Of a stretch of DNA of 64,000 nt, positions 24,744-34,513 are shown piece after piece; within the stretch, counting starts at the first letter, position 1, and each line of letters starts with the position of its first letter. Origin of the DNA: CAISIP01 sp043759735 (GTDB lineage: Bacteria; Pseudomonadota; Gammaproteobacteria; Burkholderiales; Burkholderiaceae_C). The notes under the pieces are model-generated. The model had not been told where the DNA came from and did not search any database. It saw only the letters and a program-made list of their open reading frames with translations. Position numbers and translations under genes: made by a program. Location: the NCBI GenBank assembly GCA_043759735.1, contig JAYUQC010000127.1:1-64000 (forward strand), written 5' to 3'.

Positions 24744-27085
24744 TCTGCCCTCGCAGGAACCAGGATCTCACGCTGTCCGCTGCCGCTCATCGCGCTGACC
24801 AGTCCGGCCTTTTCCATGTCCTCGACCAGCCGCGCGGCACGGTTGTAGCCGATCTTCAAGTGCCGCTGGACCAGCGAGATGCTGGCCTTGCGATTCTTCA
24901 GCACCACCTCCACGGCCTGGTCATACATCGGATCCTTTTCGCCGCCGTTGCCGCCGTCCCCGATGCCGTCAAGATCGCCATCGACCGTTCCGCCTTCGAG
25001 CACACCCTCGATATAGTTCGGCGCTCCCTGCGACTTGAGATAGGCGACCACCCGGTGAACCTCCTCATCGCTGACAAACGCGCCGTGAACCCGTATCGGA
25101 AGCCCGGTGCCGCTGGGCAAGTACAGCATGTCCCCCATGCCCAGCAAAGCCTCGGCGCCCATCTGGTCCAGGATGGTCCGGCTGTCGATCTTGCTGCTGA
25201 CCTGGAACGCGATCCTGGTCGGAATGTTGGCCTTGATCAGTCCGGTAATCACATCCACGCTCGGTCGCTGCGTGGCCAGAATCAGGTGAATGCCGGCCGC
25301 CCTGGCCTTTTGCGCGAGGCGCGCAATCAATTCCTCGATCTTCTTGCCCACCACCATCATCAGATCGGCCAGCTCGTCGATGACAACGACGATATGCGGC
25401 AAGCGCTCCAAGGGCTCTGGCTGCTCCGGGGTCAGGCTGAACGGGTTGGATACCAACTCGCCGCGCGACTTGGCGTCCTCCAACTTGCTGTTGAATCCGG
25501 CGAGATTGCGCACTCCCATCTTGCTCATCAGCTTGTAGCGCCGTTCCATCTCGGCCACGCACCAGGTCAGGCCATGGGCGGCCTGGCGCATGTCGGTCAC
25601 CACGGGAGCCAGCAGATGGGGAATGCCCTCATACACCGACATCTCCAGCATCTTGGGATCGATCATCAGCAAGCGCACGTCACGGGCATCGGCCTTGTAC
25701 AACAGGCTCAGGATCATGGCGTTTATGCCGACGGACTTGCCCGCGCCGGTGGTGCCCGCCACCAGCACATGCGGCATCTTGGCCAGGTCGGCGACCACCG
25801 GATTGCCGACGATGTCCTTGCCAAGACCAATGGTCAGCATGGACTTGGCTTCGTTGTACACCCGCGACCCCAGGATCTCCGACAACCGGATCGACTGGCG
25901 CTTCGCATTGGGCAGCTCGAGCGCCATATAGTTCTTGCCGGGAATGGTTTCCACGACCCGAATCGACGTCAGGCTCAGGCTGCGTGCCAGGTCCTTGGCC
26001 AGCCCAACGATCTGCGAACCCTTCACACCCAGGGCGGGCTCGATCTCATAACGGGTGATCACCGGCCCCGGCAGGGCCAGGATGACCCAGACCTCGACGC
26101 CGAAATCCTTGAGCTTCTTCTCGATCATGCGGCTGGTCATGTCCAGCATTTCCGGCGACACGGTTTCCTGGCGGGCCTGGGCGGCATCGAGCAGATCGAC
26201 TTGCGGCAATTTACTGTCGAGCATGTCGGCAAAAAGCGGCTTCTGGCGCTCCTTGGCAACGCGCTCGCTCTTGGGCACTTCCAGTACCAACGGCTCGATC
26301 TGCACCGGCGCCGGGTGGTGTTCCTTGATCTCGACCCGCTCGCCGGTCACGACGACCTCACGCTCGCGAGCGGCCTGCTGGCCCATGGCGATGTCCTGCA
26401 CCGCCTCACGCTTCTTGCGGCGAGACTCCAGCTGCGCATGCATTGCAGCGCCGATGCGCTCGGCAACATTACCCCAGGAGAATCGAAACGCCAGCGCCGC
26501 GCCGACCAGGCCAAGCAAAATCGCGACCAGGCCCGAGCCGGTAAAGCCAAACCATCGCAAACCCATGGGGCCCAACACGCTGCCCAGTGCGCCGCCACTG
26601 TCCGCCGGCAGCCGAACGTCGAAACTGTACAGGCGGGTCCACTCCAGCAGGCAACTGGCGCCCAGCAGCATCAGCAAGCCACACCAGAAGGCGGCTCGAC
26701 CAGTAAGCCAGGCATGGTGCGCCGCCGTGCCCTCGACCGTCAATTGCGGCGCAGAGCCATGGCGCAACCAGCTCGCCAGTCCGGACAGCCAGGCGCGGCA
26801 GCCAACGGCAACCAGCCACCATGCAGAAAAACCGAACAGGTAGTAACTTGCGTCGGCGATCCAGGCGCCCAGGCGCCCCGCCCGATTGACCAGGTTGCCA
26901 CCATGGCCGGAAGTGGACCAGGCCGCATCCGCCGGCGAATACGTCAGCAGTGCCAAAACCCAGAAGGCCAGCATCAACGCGCCGGCCAGCAAGACCAGTT
27001 CGACCGCAAACTTGCCAAATCCAGCGGGAGGCGCGACGGGCGTCGCCCGTCTGCCAGAGGTCAGGGTATCAAGAGAATAAGTCAT
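24740..27085 (-). CDS. ftsK: DNA translocase FtsK
   Basis: FtsK anchors at the division septum and pumps chromosome DNA toward dif for resolution by XerCD. The 781-residue protein has four or five N-terminal membrane helices (about 25-200), a linker, and the motor domain with Walker A GTTGAGKS at 444-451 and Walker B VVIDELADLMM. The C-terminal gamma winged helix (ASISLVQRHLKIGYNRAARLVEDME) reads KOPS-type sites. The linker is short compared with E. coli FtsK, as in many betaproteobacteria. Confidence 0.97.
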   Translation of the reverse strand: MTYSLDTLTSGRRATPVAPPAGFGKFAVELVLLAGALMLAFWVLALLTYSPADAAWSTSGHGGNLVNRAGRLGAWIADASYYLFGFSAWWLVAVGCRAWLSGLASWLRHGSAPQLTVEGTAAHHAWLTGRAAFWCGLLMLLGASCLLEWTRLYSFDVRLPADSGGALGSVLGPMGLRWFGFTGSGLVAILLGLVGAALAFRFSWGNVAERIGAAMHAQLESRRKKREAVQDIAMGQQAAREREVVVTGERVEIKEHHPAPVQIEPLVLEVPKSERVAKERQKPLFADMLDSKLPQVDLLDAAQARQETVSPEMLDMTSRMIEKKLKDFGVEVWVILALPGPVITRYEIEPALGVKGSQIVGLAKDLARSLSLTSIRVVETIPGKNYMALELPNAKRQSIRLSEILGSRVYNEAKSMLTIGLGKDIVGNPVVADLAKMPHVLVAGTTGAGKSVGINAMILSLLYKADARDVRLLMIDPKMLEMSVYEGIPHLLAPVVTDMRQAAHGLTWCVAEMERRYKLMSKMGVRNLAGFNSKLEDAKSRGELVSNPFSLTPEQPEPLERLPHIVVVIDELADLMMVVGKKIEELIARLAQKARAAGIHLILATQRPSVDVITGLIKANIPTRIAFQVSSKIDSRTILDQMGAEALLGMGDMLYLPSGTGLPIRVHGAFVSDEEVHRVVAYLKSQGAPNYIEGVLEGGTVDGDLDGIGDGGNGGEKDPMYDQAVEVVLKNRKASISLVQRHLKIGYNRAARLVEDMEKAGLVSAMSGSGQREILVPARAE

Positions 27086-27140
27086 GCATCAGCCGTTTGT
27101 CCTGAGCTTACCCCAAGCCCCAGCACAAGCCAGGACCCAG

Positions 27141-27815
27141 CTAACGGGGTTTGAGCCGCCGATCCTTGATCACCAGGCTGCCGTCATCCCGGGTTTCGAC
27201 AAATCCCTGCTCCTCGAAGTCCTTCATCACCCGACTGACCATCTCGCGCGACGCGCCGACCATCTTGGCAATATCCTGGCGTGAGATCTTGTCGCGAATG
27301 ATCCGCACATTGTTCTCATCCAGTGGCGCGCTCTCCATCAGTACATTGGCAACGCGTCCGTAAACATTCATCAGCGCCAGTGACTCGATCTTGCGGTCCG
27401 CACTGCGCAGCCGCTGCACCAGGCCTTTCATCACGGCGGCCACCGTTGTGGTGTTTTCAGCCAGGCAACGGTTGAACTCCGCTCCCCCCAGCACCAGCGC
27501 GTCGGTCTGCATCTCGGCCTCCACCGAAGCCGAATGCGGCTCGTGGTCGATCAAGCTCATTTCTCCGACGTAGTCACCCGGATGCATGGTGGCAAGGATA
27601 ACCTCGCGGTCCCGGCTATCGGTGACGACCACACGCGCCCGGCCCGCCAGCAAGATGAACAATGACTCACACTTCTTGCCTTGTTCAACCAAAAACTCAC
27701 CACGCTTGAACCGCCGCTTGCCAACCGCGCCAGCCAAGGACTCGGCCTGCGCGGGGGTCAGCATCGCAAACAAAGGCACTCTGCGAATCAGATCCAGGTT
27801 GCTTAACATCGACAT
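27141..27815 (-). CDS. Crp/Fnr family transcription regulator
   Basis: This 224-residue regulator has an N-terminal cyclic-nucleotide-binding fold (about 10-125, with GDYVGEMSLIDHEPHSASVEA at the phosphate cassette position) and a C-terminal winged helix with recognition region SRQDIAKMVGASREMVSRVM. It lacks the N-terminal cysteine set of Fnr, so it is not an oxygen-sensing iron-sulfur protein. In the cassette, GEMSL and S-A-S resemble cAMP binders, but an essential Arg is not evident. It is divergent from trxB and upstream of ftsK in the same direction. An AAAGGA site supports ATG 27815; Met3 is an alternative. Confidence 0.92.
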   Translation of the reverse strand: MSMLSNLDLIRRVPLFAMLTPAQAESLAGAVGKRRFKRGEFLVEQGKKCESLFILLAGRARVVVTDSRDREVILATMHPGDYVGEMSLIDHEPHSASVEAEMQTDALVLGGAEFNRCLAENTTTVAAVMKGLVQRLRSADRKIESLALMNVYGRVANVLMESAPLDENNVRIIRDKISRQDIAKMVGASREMVSRVMKDFEEQGFVETRDDGSLVIKDRRLKPR

Positions 27816-27961
27816 CCGTGTTTCCTTTGGGAAATTGCCCGCTTCCTACAATCGGGCCTGATGCTAACCTCGTATTGTGAGCGATTCCAGGCCCGGCCGA
27901 TTGTGCCGTCAGCGGCCAAAATCGTACACCTTAATCTTACCCACCCATTTTTTGCTCAACC

Positions 27962-28912
27962 ATGACTGACACCAAGCACGCCCGCGTCCTGATCCTGGGC
28001 TCCGGCCCGGCCGGCTATTGCGCCGCCATCTACGCTGCCCGCGCCAATCTCAAACCGATGCTGGTTACCGGCATCGCACAGGGCGGACAACTGATGACCA
28101 CTACCGACGTCGACAACTGGCCGGCCGACGTTCAAGGAGTGCAGGGGCCGGAATTGATGCAACGATTTCTGGAGCACGCCGAGCGCTTCAAGACCGACAT
28201 CATCTTTGACCATATCAACAAGGTCGACCTGTCCCGTCGCCCATTCCAGTTGATCGGCGACAGTGCCAATTACACCTGCGATGCACTGATCATCGCCACC
28301 GGTGCATCGGCCAAATACCTGGGACTGCCATCCGAGTCCGCGTTCATGGGCAGGGGCGTTTCGGGCTGCGCGACCTGCGATGGTTTCTTTTATCGAGACC
28401 AGGTGTGCTGCGTCGTGGGGGGTGGAAATACTGCGGTGGAAGAAGCCTTGTATCTCTCCAACATTGCCAGCAAGGTCTATCTCATCCATCGGCGGGACAA
28501 GTTCAAGGCGGAGGCGATCCTGGTCGACAGGTTGATGGACAAGGTCGCCGCAGGCAAGATTGAACTCAGGACCCACCATACATTGGATGAGGTTTTGGGC
28601 GACAACTCGGGTGTCACCGGCGTGCGGCTCAAGCGCACCCAGGACGGCATCACCGAGGTTCTGCCATTGTCGGGCTGCTTCATTGCGATAGGACATGCGC
28701 CCAATACCGATATCTTCCAGGGCCAACTGGAGATGGCTGGAGGCTATATCGTGACCCAGTCCGGCCTCAAGGGAATGGCCACGATGACCAGCCTACCGGG
28801 CGTGTTCGCGGCGGGTGACGTGCAGGATCATGTCTATCGGCAGGCCATCACCAGCGCTGGAACCGGGTGCATGGCGGCGCTGGACGCCCAGCGCTTCCTT
28901 GAGCAGGACTGA
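27962..28912 (+). CDS. trxB: Thioredoxin-disulfide reductase
   Basis: TrxB uses NADPH to reduce thioredoxin. The 316-residue flavoprotein has the FAD motif GSGPAG at 13-18, the redox-active Cys136-Ala-Thr-Cys139 in GVSGCATCDGFF, the NADPH motif VGGGNTAVEEA and a C-terminal FAD motif GVFAAGDVQD. Length and spacing are those of low-molecular-weight bacterial TrxB. It is divergent from the Crp/Fnr gene across a 146-bp gap. Confidence 0.97.
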   Translation: MTDTKHARVLILGSGPAGYCAAIYAARANLKPMLVTGIAQGGQLMTTTDVDNWPADVQGVQGPELMQRFLEHAERFKTDIIFDHINKVDLSRRPFQLIGDSANYTCDALIIATGASAKYLGLPSESAFMGRGVSGCATCDGFFYRDQVCCVVGGGNTAVEEALYLSNIASKVYLIHRRDKFKAEAILVDRLMDKVAAGKIELRTHHTLDEVLGDNSGVTGVRLKRTQDGITEVLPLSGCFIAIGHAPNTDIFQGQLEMAGGYIVTQSGLKGMATMTSLPGVFAAGDVQDHVYRQAITSAGTGCMAALDAQRFLEQD

Positions 28913-28949
28913 TGGCCTCCAACCGCGGTACGGTCTATATTTCGCTGGC

Positions 28950-28955
28950 TATAAT
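28950..28955 (+). promoter_or_regulatory. Consensus -10 box, probable rpmB-rpmG promoter
   Basis: A perfect TATAAT lies at 28950-28955, 180 bp before rpmB. The matching -35 region (about 28927-28932) is poor, so identification rests on the -10 match and position. Confidence 0.5.
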
Positions 28956-29134
28956 CCAAGGCTTTACCAAAATTGCCTGGCAACGGGTTTTCATGGTGAA
29001 AGCAGGACCGGCCACCACGCGGTGGGGCCAGGTTCAGTTACCGCCACCGCTACCGGTGGCGAGGTGCGGCGAAAGCCGTTAACGCATACGCGACGCACCC
29101 GCAGTGTGATCGCGCAGTTTGATGGAGTGTCCAC

Positions 29135-29368
29135 ATGGCACGCGTTTGTGAAGTAACGGGCAAAGGCCCCATGGTGGGAAACAACGTTTCCCATGCCAAC
29201 AACCGGACAAAGCGCCGCTTCCTGCCCAACCTGCAATACCGCCGGTTCTGGGTCGAAACGGAAAGTCGCTGGGTTCGCCTGAGGGTTTCCAGTGCAGCCC
29301 TGCGCTTGATCGACAAGAAGGGGATCGAGACCGTGCTGGCCGACATGCGCGCCCGGGGACAGGCCTAA
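29135..29368 (+). CDS. rpmB: 50S ribosomal protein L28
   Basis: The 77-residue basic protein reads MARVCEVTGKGPMVGNNVSH, then NNRTKRRFLPNLQYRRFWVE, the standard L28 sequence. Only one Cys is present, so it is the zinc-free form. It is followed after 72 bp by rpmG, the usual pair. Confidence 0.98.
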   Translation: MARVCEVTGKGPMVGNNVSHANNRTKRRFLPNLQYRRFWVETESRWVRLRVSSAALRLIDKKGIETVLADMRARGQA

Positions 29369-29440
29369 TCCAATTCGACTGCGGGCAAGTCACAACCCAA
29401 TCGTGACCAGGCCGCAATCCACTGACTGAAGGAAAACACC

Positions 29441-29611
29441 ATGGCTACCAAAGGCTCACGCGAGAAGATCAAGCTGGAATCCACTGCCGGCACCGGGCAT
29501 TTCTACACGACCAGCAAGAACAAGAAAACCATGCCAGAAAAGATGTTGATCAAGAAATTTGATCCGAAGGCCCGCAAACACGTGGACTACAAGGAAATCA
29601 AGCTGAAGTAA
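29441..29611 (+). CDS. rpmG: 50S ribosomal protein L33
   Basis: A 56-residue gene: ATG at 29441, TAA at 29609-29611, preceded by an AAGGAAAA site. The protein begins MATKGSREKIKLESTAGTGH and ends HVDYKEIKLK. It contains FYTTSKNKK and no cysteines, so it is the zinc-independent L33 form. Confidence 0.97.
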   Translation: MATKGSREKIKLESTAGTGHFYTTSKNKKTMPEKMLIKKFDPKARKHVDYKEIKLK

Positions 29612-29631
29612 TCAGCTGAAATCCAGGACAG

Positions 29632-29656
29632 AAAGGCCCGGTTCTCCGGGCCTTTT
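29632..29656 (+). terminator. Rho-independent terminator of rpmB-rpmG
   Basis: AAGGCCCGG (29633-29641) and CCGGGCCTT (29646-29654) form a 9-bp stem with a TTCT loop, followed by T residues, 21 bp after rpmG. Confidence 0.93.
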
Positions 29657-29738
29657 CGCGTTTGAGGAACGGCCCAATGTGGGACCAATTTCGCTTCAGC
29701 ATCCCACCACCTGTTGGCGCCTTGCCCGAGTCGCCCAC

Positions 29739-29763
29739 AAAAAAGGCCCGGTGCGTCCGGGCC
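29739..29763 (-). terminator. Rho-independent terminator of the desaturase gene
   Basis: On the minus strand GGCCCGG (29763-29757) pairs with CCGGGCC (29751-29745) and is followed by six T residues. It lies 32 bp past the desaturase stop and faces the rpmG terminator. Confidence 0.92.
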
Positions 29764-29795
29764 CTCTTGACCGTCCCTTGACGGGCAGCGTTACT

Positions 29796-31010
29796 TCAAG
29801 CCCTGGCGGCGCGCAACATGAAAGAGAACTCGCGCAGCGCTGCGATGCCGCTGCTCTCGGCCCGGTGGCACCATGCCTGCAGGTCAACGGCCAGTTGCTC
29901 GCGCGAATGCGAAGTGTTGAGCCACATCTGGCGCAATTCCTCGCGCATCGTGACCATCTTGTCCAGAACCGGATGGTCCTGCCGGGCCAAAACCAGCTGA
30001 GGCGCCGCTGCCGCCGGTACCTTGTCGGCATCCCGGTGCAGCCAGCGCTTGGCGGCTACGAGAACAGAAACATCACCGTGCCTGGCCTTGATCGCGGCCA
30101 ATTCGGTCACGCAGGCCTGGCGCAGGTCTTTGGCAAAACCTGCCATCACTTCATACCGATGGGCAATCAGCGCTTCGAGCGTTTTCACATCGGCTACCGG
30201 CCGCACATTGCCGAGTTGCAATTTTGGTGGCGTCTTTTTGACACGCGCCAAGCCCATTTTCGCAAGGACACTGATATAGAACCAGCCAATATCGAATTCA
30301 TGCGGCTTTACCGAGAACTTGGCAGATGTCGGGTAAGTGTGGTGGTTGTTGTGCAACTCCTCGCCGCCAATCAGAATGCCCCAGGGCACGATGTTGGTGC
30401 TGGCGTCTGGCGCCTCGAAGTTGCGATAGCCCCAATAGTGACCAATGCCGTTGATCACACCGGCAGCGGTCACCGGAATCCATGCCATCTGGACTGCCCA
30501 AACTGCCAGACCGGCAGCGCCAAACAGCGCCAGATCAAGCAGCAGCATCAAGCCGACGCCCTGCCAGCTGAAGCGGGAGTAGACATTACGCTCAATCCAG
30601 TCGTTGGGGCAACCTTGACTGTATTTGCTCAGTGTTTCCTGGTTCTTGGACTCGGCCCGATACAGTTCCGCGCCCTGCCAGAAAACCTTCTTGATACCGT
30701 GGGCCACCGGGCTGTGCGGATCATCTGCCGTTTCGCATTTGGCGTGGTGCTTGCGGTGGATGGACACCCACTCTCGGGTCACCTGGCCGGTGCCGATCCA
30801 CAACCAGAAACGGAAAAAATGCGCAGGTATCGCATGCAAGTCCATCGCCCGATGCGCCTGATGGCGGTGCAGATAGATCGTGACGCTCACAATAGTGATG
30901 TGGGTCGTCGCCAACGCGTACAGGACGATCTCCCACCAAGCCAAGTCCCACAGTCCATGTGACAACCATTCCACAATGGCATTCAAGAAGCCCCAGTCGG
31001 GTAGCAACAT
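29796..31010 (-). CDS. Acyl-lipid/acyl-CoA delta-9-type fatty acid desaturase
   Basis: A membrane di-iron desaturase that introduces a cis double bond into fatty acyl chains to tune membrane fluidity. Three histidine boxes are intact: HRHQAH at 48-53, HRKHH at 85-89 and HNNHH at 220-224, with hydrophobic segments between. The arrangement fits the Ole1/DesC-like delta-9 group. At 404 residues it has a soluble C-terminal extension of about 110 residues beyond the desaturase core, common in beta- and gammaproteobacterial members. Start 31010 (MLLPDWGF) is preferred; an upstream ATG adds 28 poorly supported residues. Confidence 0.93.
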   Translation of the reverse strand: MLLPDWGFLNAIVEWLSHGLWDLAWWEIVLYALATTHITIVSVTIYLHRHQAHRAMDLHAIPAHFFRFWLWIGTGQVTREWVSIHRKHHAKCETADDPHSPVAHGIKKVFWQGAELYRAESKNQETLSKYSQGCPNDWIERNVYSRFSWQGVGLMLLLDLALFGAAGLAVWAVQMAWIPVTAAGVINGIGHYWGYRNFEAPDASTNIVPWGILIGGEELHNNHHTYPTSAKFSVKPHEFDIGWFYISVLAKMGLARVKKTPPKLQLGNVRPVADVKTLEALIAHRYEVMAGFAKDLRQACVTELAAIKARHGDVSVLVAAKRWLHRDADKVPAAAAPQLVLARQDHPVLDKMVTMREELRQMWLNTSHSREQLAVDLQAWCHRAESSGIAALREFSFMLRAARA

Positions 31011-31191
31011 TTTTTTCCGTCTCTCTAATGGTAAGCAGTAAGGCCAAACGCGATTCACGTGTGCAATCAGGCCATGGCCCTGCTTGCGTGGCATCGCCAG
31101 CCTACATGATCAACCCGCAATTTTAAGTGACCACACGCCGATTCGCCTAGCGCAACGAATAGCTATGCACAAAAAGTCACAACTCAAGCCA

Positions 31192-32469
31192 TCAAGTCGT
31201 CTTTTTTCGCCAAATCGCAGCAAAAAACCCATCTGTTGCATGACGATGCGGCCACAAGCGCAAATACGAGACGCCGTCCAACCCATCATGGCAGAGGGTC
31301 TTGGCGCTTTCGACACCCAGATCCGACAGGATGCTGTACGCGTGCAACGATTCGAAATCAGGATTGACCGCCGAAAAGCTACTGGCGATCTCTTCGTTCT
31401 CCTGGCGCAGAAGACTGCAGGTTGCATAGACCAGGCGCCCGCCAGGCTTGAGCAGGCGTGCAGCGCCTTGAACGATCGCCGCCTGTGTCGTGGCCAACTG
31501 CGCGACAGCGTCTGCGCTCTGACGCCACTTCAAATCAGGATTGCGGCGCAAGGTCCCCAAACCTGAACACGGTGCGTCGACCAGAACCCGGTCAATCTTG
31601 CCAGCCAGACGCTTGATACGCTCATCGCGCTCGTGGCTGATTACAACCGGATGCACATTGGACAAGCCGCTGCGCGCCAGGCGCGGCTTGAGCGCATCAA
31701 GGCGGTGTGCTGAGGTATCGAACGCATACAGGCGCCCGGTACTGCGCATGGCGGCGCCCAGGGCCAGTGTCTTGCCACCAGCGCCGGCGCAAAAATCGAC
31801 CACCATCTCGCCGCGCCGCGCATCCACCAGCATGGACAACAACTGCGACCCTTCGTCCTGGACTTCAAATTCACCCTTCAAATAGGAGTCCAGTCGGGTC
31901 AGCTGCGGCTTGCCGGAAAGCCGCAGCCCCCAGGGAGAAAACGGCGTCGCAGTCGATTCGATGCCGGCCCGCGACAACGCCTTTTGAACTTCGACGCGTT
32001 TCGCCTTGAACGCGTTTACCCGCAGGTCCAGCGCGGCCGCCTCGTTGAGGCTTTCCGCCAGCGGCCAGAAATCATCGGCCAGTTCCTCCTTGAGACGCTG
32101 CGCCAACCAGTCCGGCAGGTTGTGCCGATGCCGCTCCATCAATTCATCAGCGCGCACCCGGCCACAGGCATCCAGCCAGGCCTTTTCCTGATCCGCCAGA
32201 GCACCATCCAAAAACGCACGCGGGCTCTGAAATCCCAGTATCGCCATGCGCCTGGCCTTGGCTCCACTACCGGACGGCGCAAGATGCTCAAACAGTTGCT
32301 TCTTGCGCAAGACCGCAAAAACAGTCTCCGTCAACGTAGCGCGCTCACGAGGTCCCAGGGACTTGTGCTCGCGATGAAAACGTGCCACCACCGCGTCCGC
32401 AGGATGGTCGAACTTCAAGACCAGCGCTACCAGGTCGGTACAGGCCTGCAGCAATAGGGCGGGATGCAT
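31192..32469 (-). CDS. RsmB/NOP-family RNA m5C methyltransferase
   Basis: This 425-residue enzyme belongs to the NOL1/NOP2/Sun (RsmB) family, which methylates C5 of cytosine in RNA with S-adenosylmethionine. SAM-binding VVDFCAGAGGKTLALG and both active-site cysteines are visible: DAPCSGLGTLRRNPD and YATCSLLRQENEE. The N-terminal part (about 1-140) resembles the NusB-like RNA-binding region. The start at 32469 (MHPALLLQA) matches relatives; an upstream ATG at 32544 would add 25 residues. rsmB itself usually sits by fmt, so target (16S C967 or another site) is not certain. Confidence 0.9.
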   Translation of the reverse strand: MHPALLLQACTDLVALVLKFDHPADAVVARFHREHKSLGPRERATLTETVFAVLRKKQLFEHLAPSGSGAKARRMAILGFQSPRAFLDGALADQEKAWLDACGRVRADELMERHRHNLPDWLAQRLKEELADDFWPLAESLNEAAALDLRVNAFKAKRVEVQKALSRAGIESTATPFSPWGLRLSGKPQLTRLDSYLKGEFEVQDEGSQLLSMLVDARRGEMVVDFCAGAGGKTLALGAAMRSTGRLYAFDTSAHRLDALKPRLARSGLSNVHPVVISHERDERIKRLAGKIDRVLVDAPCSGLGTLRRNPDLKWRQSADAVAQLATTQAAIVQGAARLLKPGGRLVYATCSLLRQENEEIASSFSAVNPDFESLHAYSILSDLGVESAKTLCHDGLDGVSYLRLWPHRHATDGFFAAIWRKKTT

Positions 32470-32544
32470 GGCGAGGATTGTCCCATGCGGGTCGCGCGCG
32501 CCGGAACTACCGGGCCGGCCTGCGTCGTGCCAGGGGCAGGCCAT

Positions 32545-33135
32545 TTAGCGCTGCGTCAATTTGGCAATCGCGGCCGGATACATCAGATGCTCTTGCGTCA
32601 CGACTCTGGCGGCAAGGATCCGCGCGGTATCCCCCGCCAGCACCGGCACCACGGCCTGGGCCAGAATGGGGCCGCTGTCGAGTTCTGCCGTCACCATATG
32701 CGCCGTGGCCCCGGCCACGGTGCAGCCAGCGTCCAGCGCCCGTTGATGGGTGTTGAGCCCGGGAAATGCCGGCAGCAAAGACGGATGGATATTGACCAGG
32801 CGTCCAGCATATCGCGCAACAAACTCCGGCGTCAGGACCCGCATGAAGCCTGCCAATACCACCAGATCCGGGCGACCGGCAGGATCGAATCGATCGATCG
32901 CCTGTGACAACGCCTGATCAAATGCGCTGCGGTCCGAGAATTGCCGATGGTCCACCACGCCGGTCGGGACGTCCAACGCATGCGCGACGGCCAGGCCGCC
33001 TGCTTGCGGCCGGTTGCTGATCACCGCCGCGATACGGGCCTGGAAGCGAGTATGCCAGTTGTCTCGTTGCGCGGCCTGCACGATAGCGGCCATGTTGGAG
33101 CCGGCACCCGAGATCAGGATCACGATATTCTTCAT
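32545..33135 (-). CDS. purN: Phosphoribosylglycinamide formyltransferase 1
   Basis: PurN transfers a formyl group from 10-formyltetrahydrofolate to GAR in purine synthesis. The 196-residue protein begins MKNIVILISGAGSNM and has the catalytic residues Asn115 and His117 in VNIHPSLLPAFPG and Asp153 in ELDSGPI. It is upstream of, and in the same direction as, the RsmB-type gene. Confidence 0.97.
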   Translation of the reverse strand: MKNIVILISGAGSNMAAIVQAAQRDNWHTRFQARIAAVISNRPQAGGLAVAHALDVPTGVVDHRQFSDRSAFDQALSQAIDRFDPAGRPDLVVLAGFMRVLTPEFVARYAGRLVNIHPSLLPAFPGLNTHQRALDAGCTVAGATAHMVTAELDSGPILAQAVVPVLAGDTARILAARVVTQEHLMYPAAIAKLTQR

Positions 33136-33246
33136 AGGTCTGAAAATTATCGCCGCCGGCCAAGAGTTATCGGCTTGTCACGGTTCGGACACGCACAATC
33201 GCACGACCGTGCTACAACATGGCAAAGCCTGTTTGGAGTTTACTGT

Positions 33247-34425
33247 ATGGATCTGGCATTCACCCCCCAAGAGCAGCAATTTCGCGAAGACATCCATGCC
33301 TGGGTCGCGGCCAACCTGCCTTCGGACATTTCGCACAAGGTTCTCAATGCGCTGCATTTGAGTCGTGACGACATGCAGCGCTGGGCCAAGATACTCGGCA
33401 AGAAGGGCTGGCTTGGCCATGGATGGCCCACGCAATTCGGCGGTCCCGGCTGGAACTCGGTTCAAAAGCACCTGTTTGAGGAAGAATGCGCACTGGCCGG
33501 TGCACCACGGGTGGTTCCGTTCGGTCCGGTGATGGTCGCGCCGGTCATCATGGCGTTCGGAAGCGCCGAGCAACAAGAGCGCTTCTTGCCGGGAATCGCC
33601 AGCGGTGAGGTGTGGTGGAGCCAGGGATACAGCGAGCCGGGCTCGGGCAGTGACCTGGCCTCGCTCAAGACGCGGGCTGAGCGTCGCGACAATAGTTACA
33701 TCGTCAATGGACAGAAAGCCTGGACAACACTGGGCCAGTACGGCGAATGGATCTTTTGCCTGGTGCGCACCAGCAGCGAAGGCAAACCCCAGACCGGCAT
33801 CAGTTTTCTGCTGATCGACATGAAGTCGCCTGGCGTTACCGTGCGTCCTATCCGCCTGCTCGACGGCAGCGTTGAAGTCAACGAGGTGTTCTTTGACAAC
33901 GTCGAGGTGCCGGCCGAAAACCTGATTGGCGAAGAAAACAAGGGATGGACCTACGCCAAGCACTTGCTCAGCCATGAGCGCACCAACATCGCCGACGTGA
34001 ACCGTGCCAAACGTGAACTCGAACGCCTCAAGCGCATCGCAAAGGCCGAGGGCGTGTACGACGATAGCCGGTTTCGCGACGAGATCGCCAAACTGGAGGT
34101 CGACGTGGTGGCGCTCGAAATGCTGGTGCTGCGGGTTCTTGCGGCGGAGAAGTCGGGCAAGCAGTCGCTGGACATCGCCGGTTTGTTGAAGATCCGTGGC
34201 AGCGAGATACAGCAACGCTACAGCGAGTTGATGATGCTGGCGGCCGGCCCGTATGCGCTGCCGCTGATCCATGAGGCAATGGAAGCCGGATGGCAGGGCG
34301 ATGCGGTGGGTGCACTGCACTGTGCGCCGCTGGCCACGACCTACCTGAACATGCGCAAGACCACCATCTATGGCGGATCCAACGAAGTGCAACGCAATAT
34401 CGTTTCACAGGTAGCACTGGGTTGA
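33247..34425 (+). CDS. Acyl-CoA dehydrogenase, PimC-like large subunit
   Basis: This 392-residue flavoprotein has the acyl-CoA dehydrogenase fold: QGYSEPGSGSDLASLKTRA in the FAD/substrate region, NGQKAWTT, and the C-terminal IYGGSNEVQRNIV motif. It best fits the large subunit of pimeloyl-CoA dehydrogenase-type enzymes (PimC), which pair with a smaller homologous chain. In simple dehydrogenases the catalytic Glu sits in YEGTNE; here that position is Gly, so the base must lie elsewhere or on the partner. GGAG precedes ATG 33247. The small-subunit gene follows after 88 bp. Confidence 0.9.
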   Translation: MDLAFTPQEQQFREDIHAWVAANLPSDISHKVLNALHLSRDDMQRWAKILGKKGWLGHGWPTQFGGPGWNSVQKHLFEEECALAGAPRVVPFGPVMVAPVIMAFGSAEQQERFLPGIASGEVWWSQGYSEPGSGSDLASLKTRAERRDNSYIVNGQKAWTTLGQYGEWIFCLVRTSSEGKPQTGISFLLIDMKSPGVTVRPIRLLDGSVEVNEVFFDNVEVPAENLIGEENKGWTYAKHLLSHERTNIADVNRAKRELERLKRIAKAEGVYDDSRFRDEIAKLEVDVVALEMLVLRVLAAEKSGKQSLDIAGLLKIRGSEIQQRYSELMMLAAGPYALPLIHEAMEAGWQGDAVGALHCAPLATTYLNMRKTTIYGGSNEVQRNIVSQVALG

Positions 34426-34513
34426 TCACCTGTGCATCCGGCCATTGCGCCAAACCAGCCCGAGGCAGCGCCATTCGAGGGCTCACACCCTCTACCAACG
34501 ACAGGTGACCGAC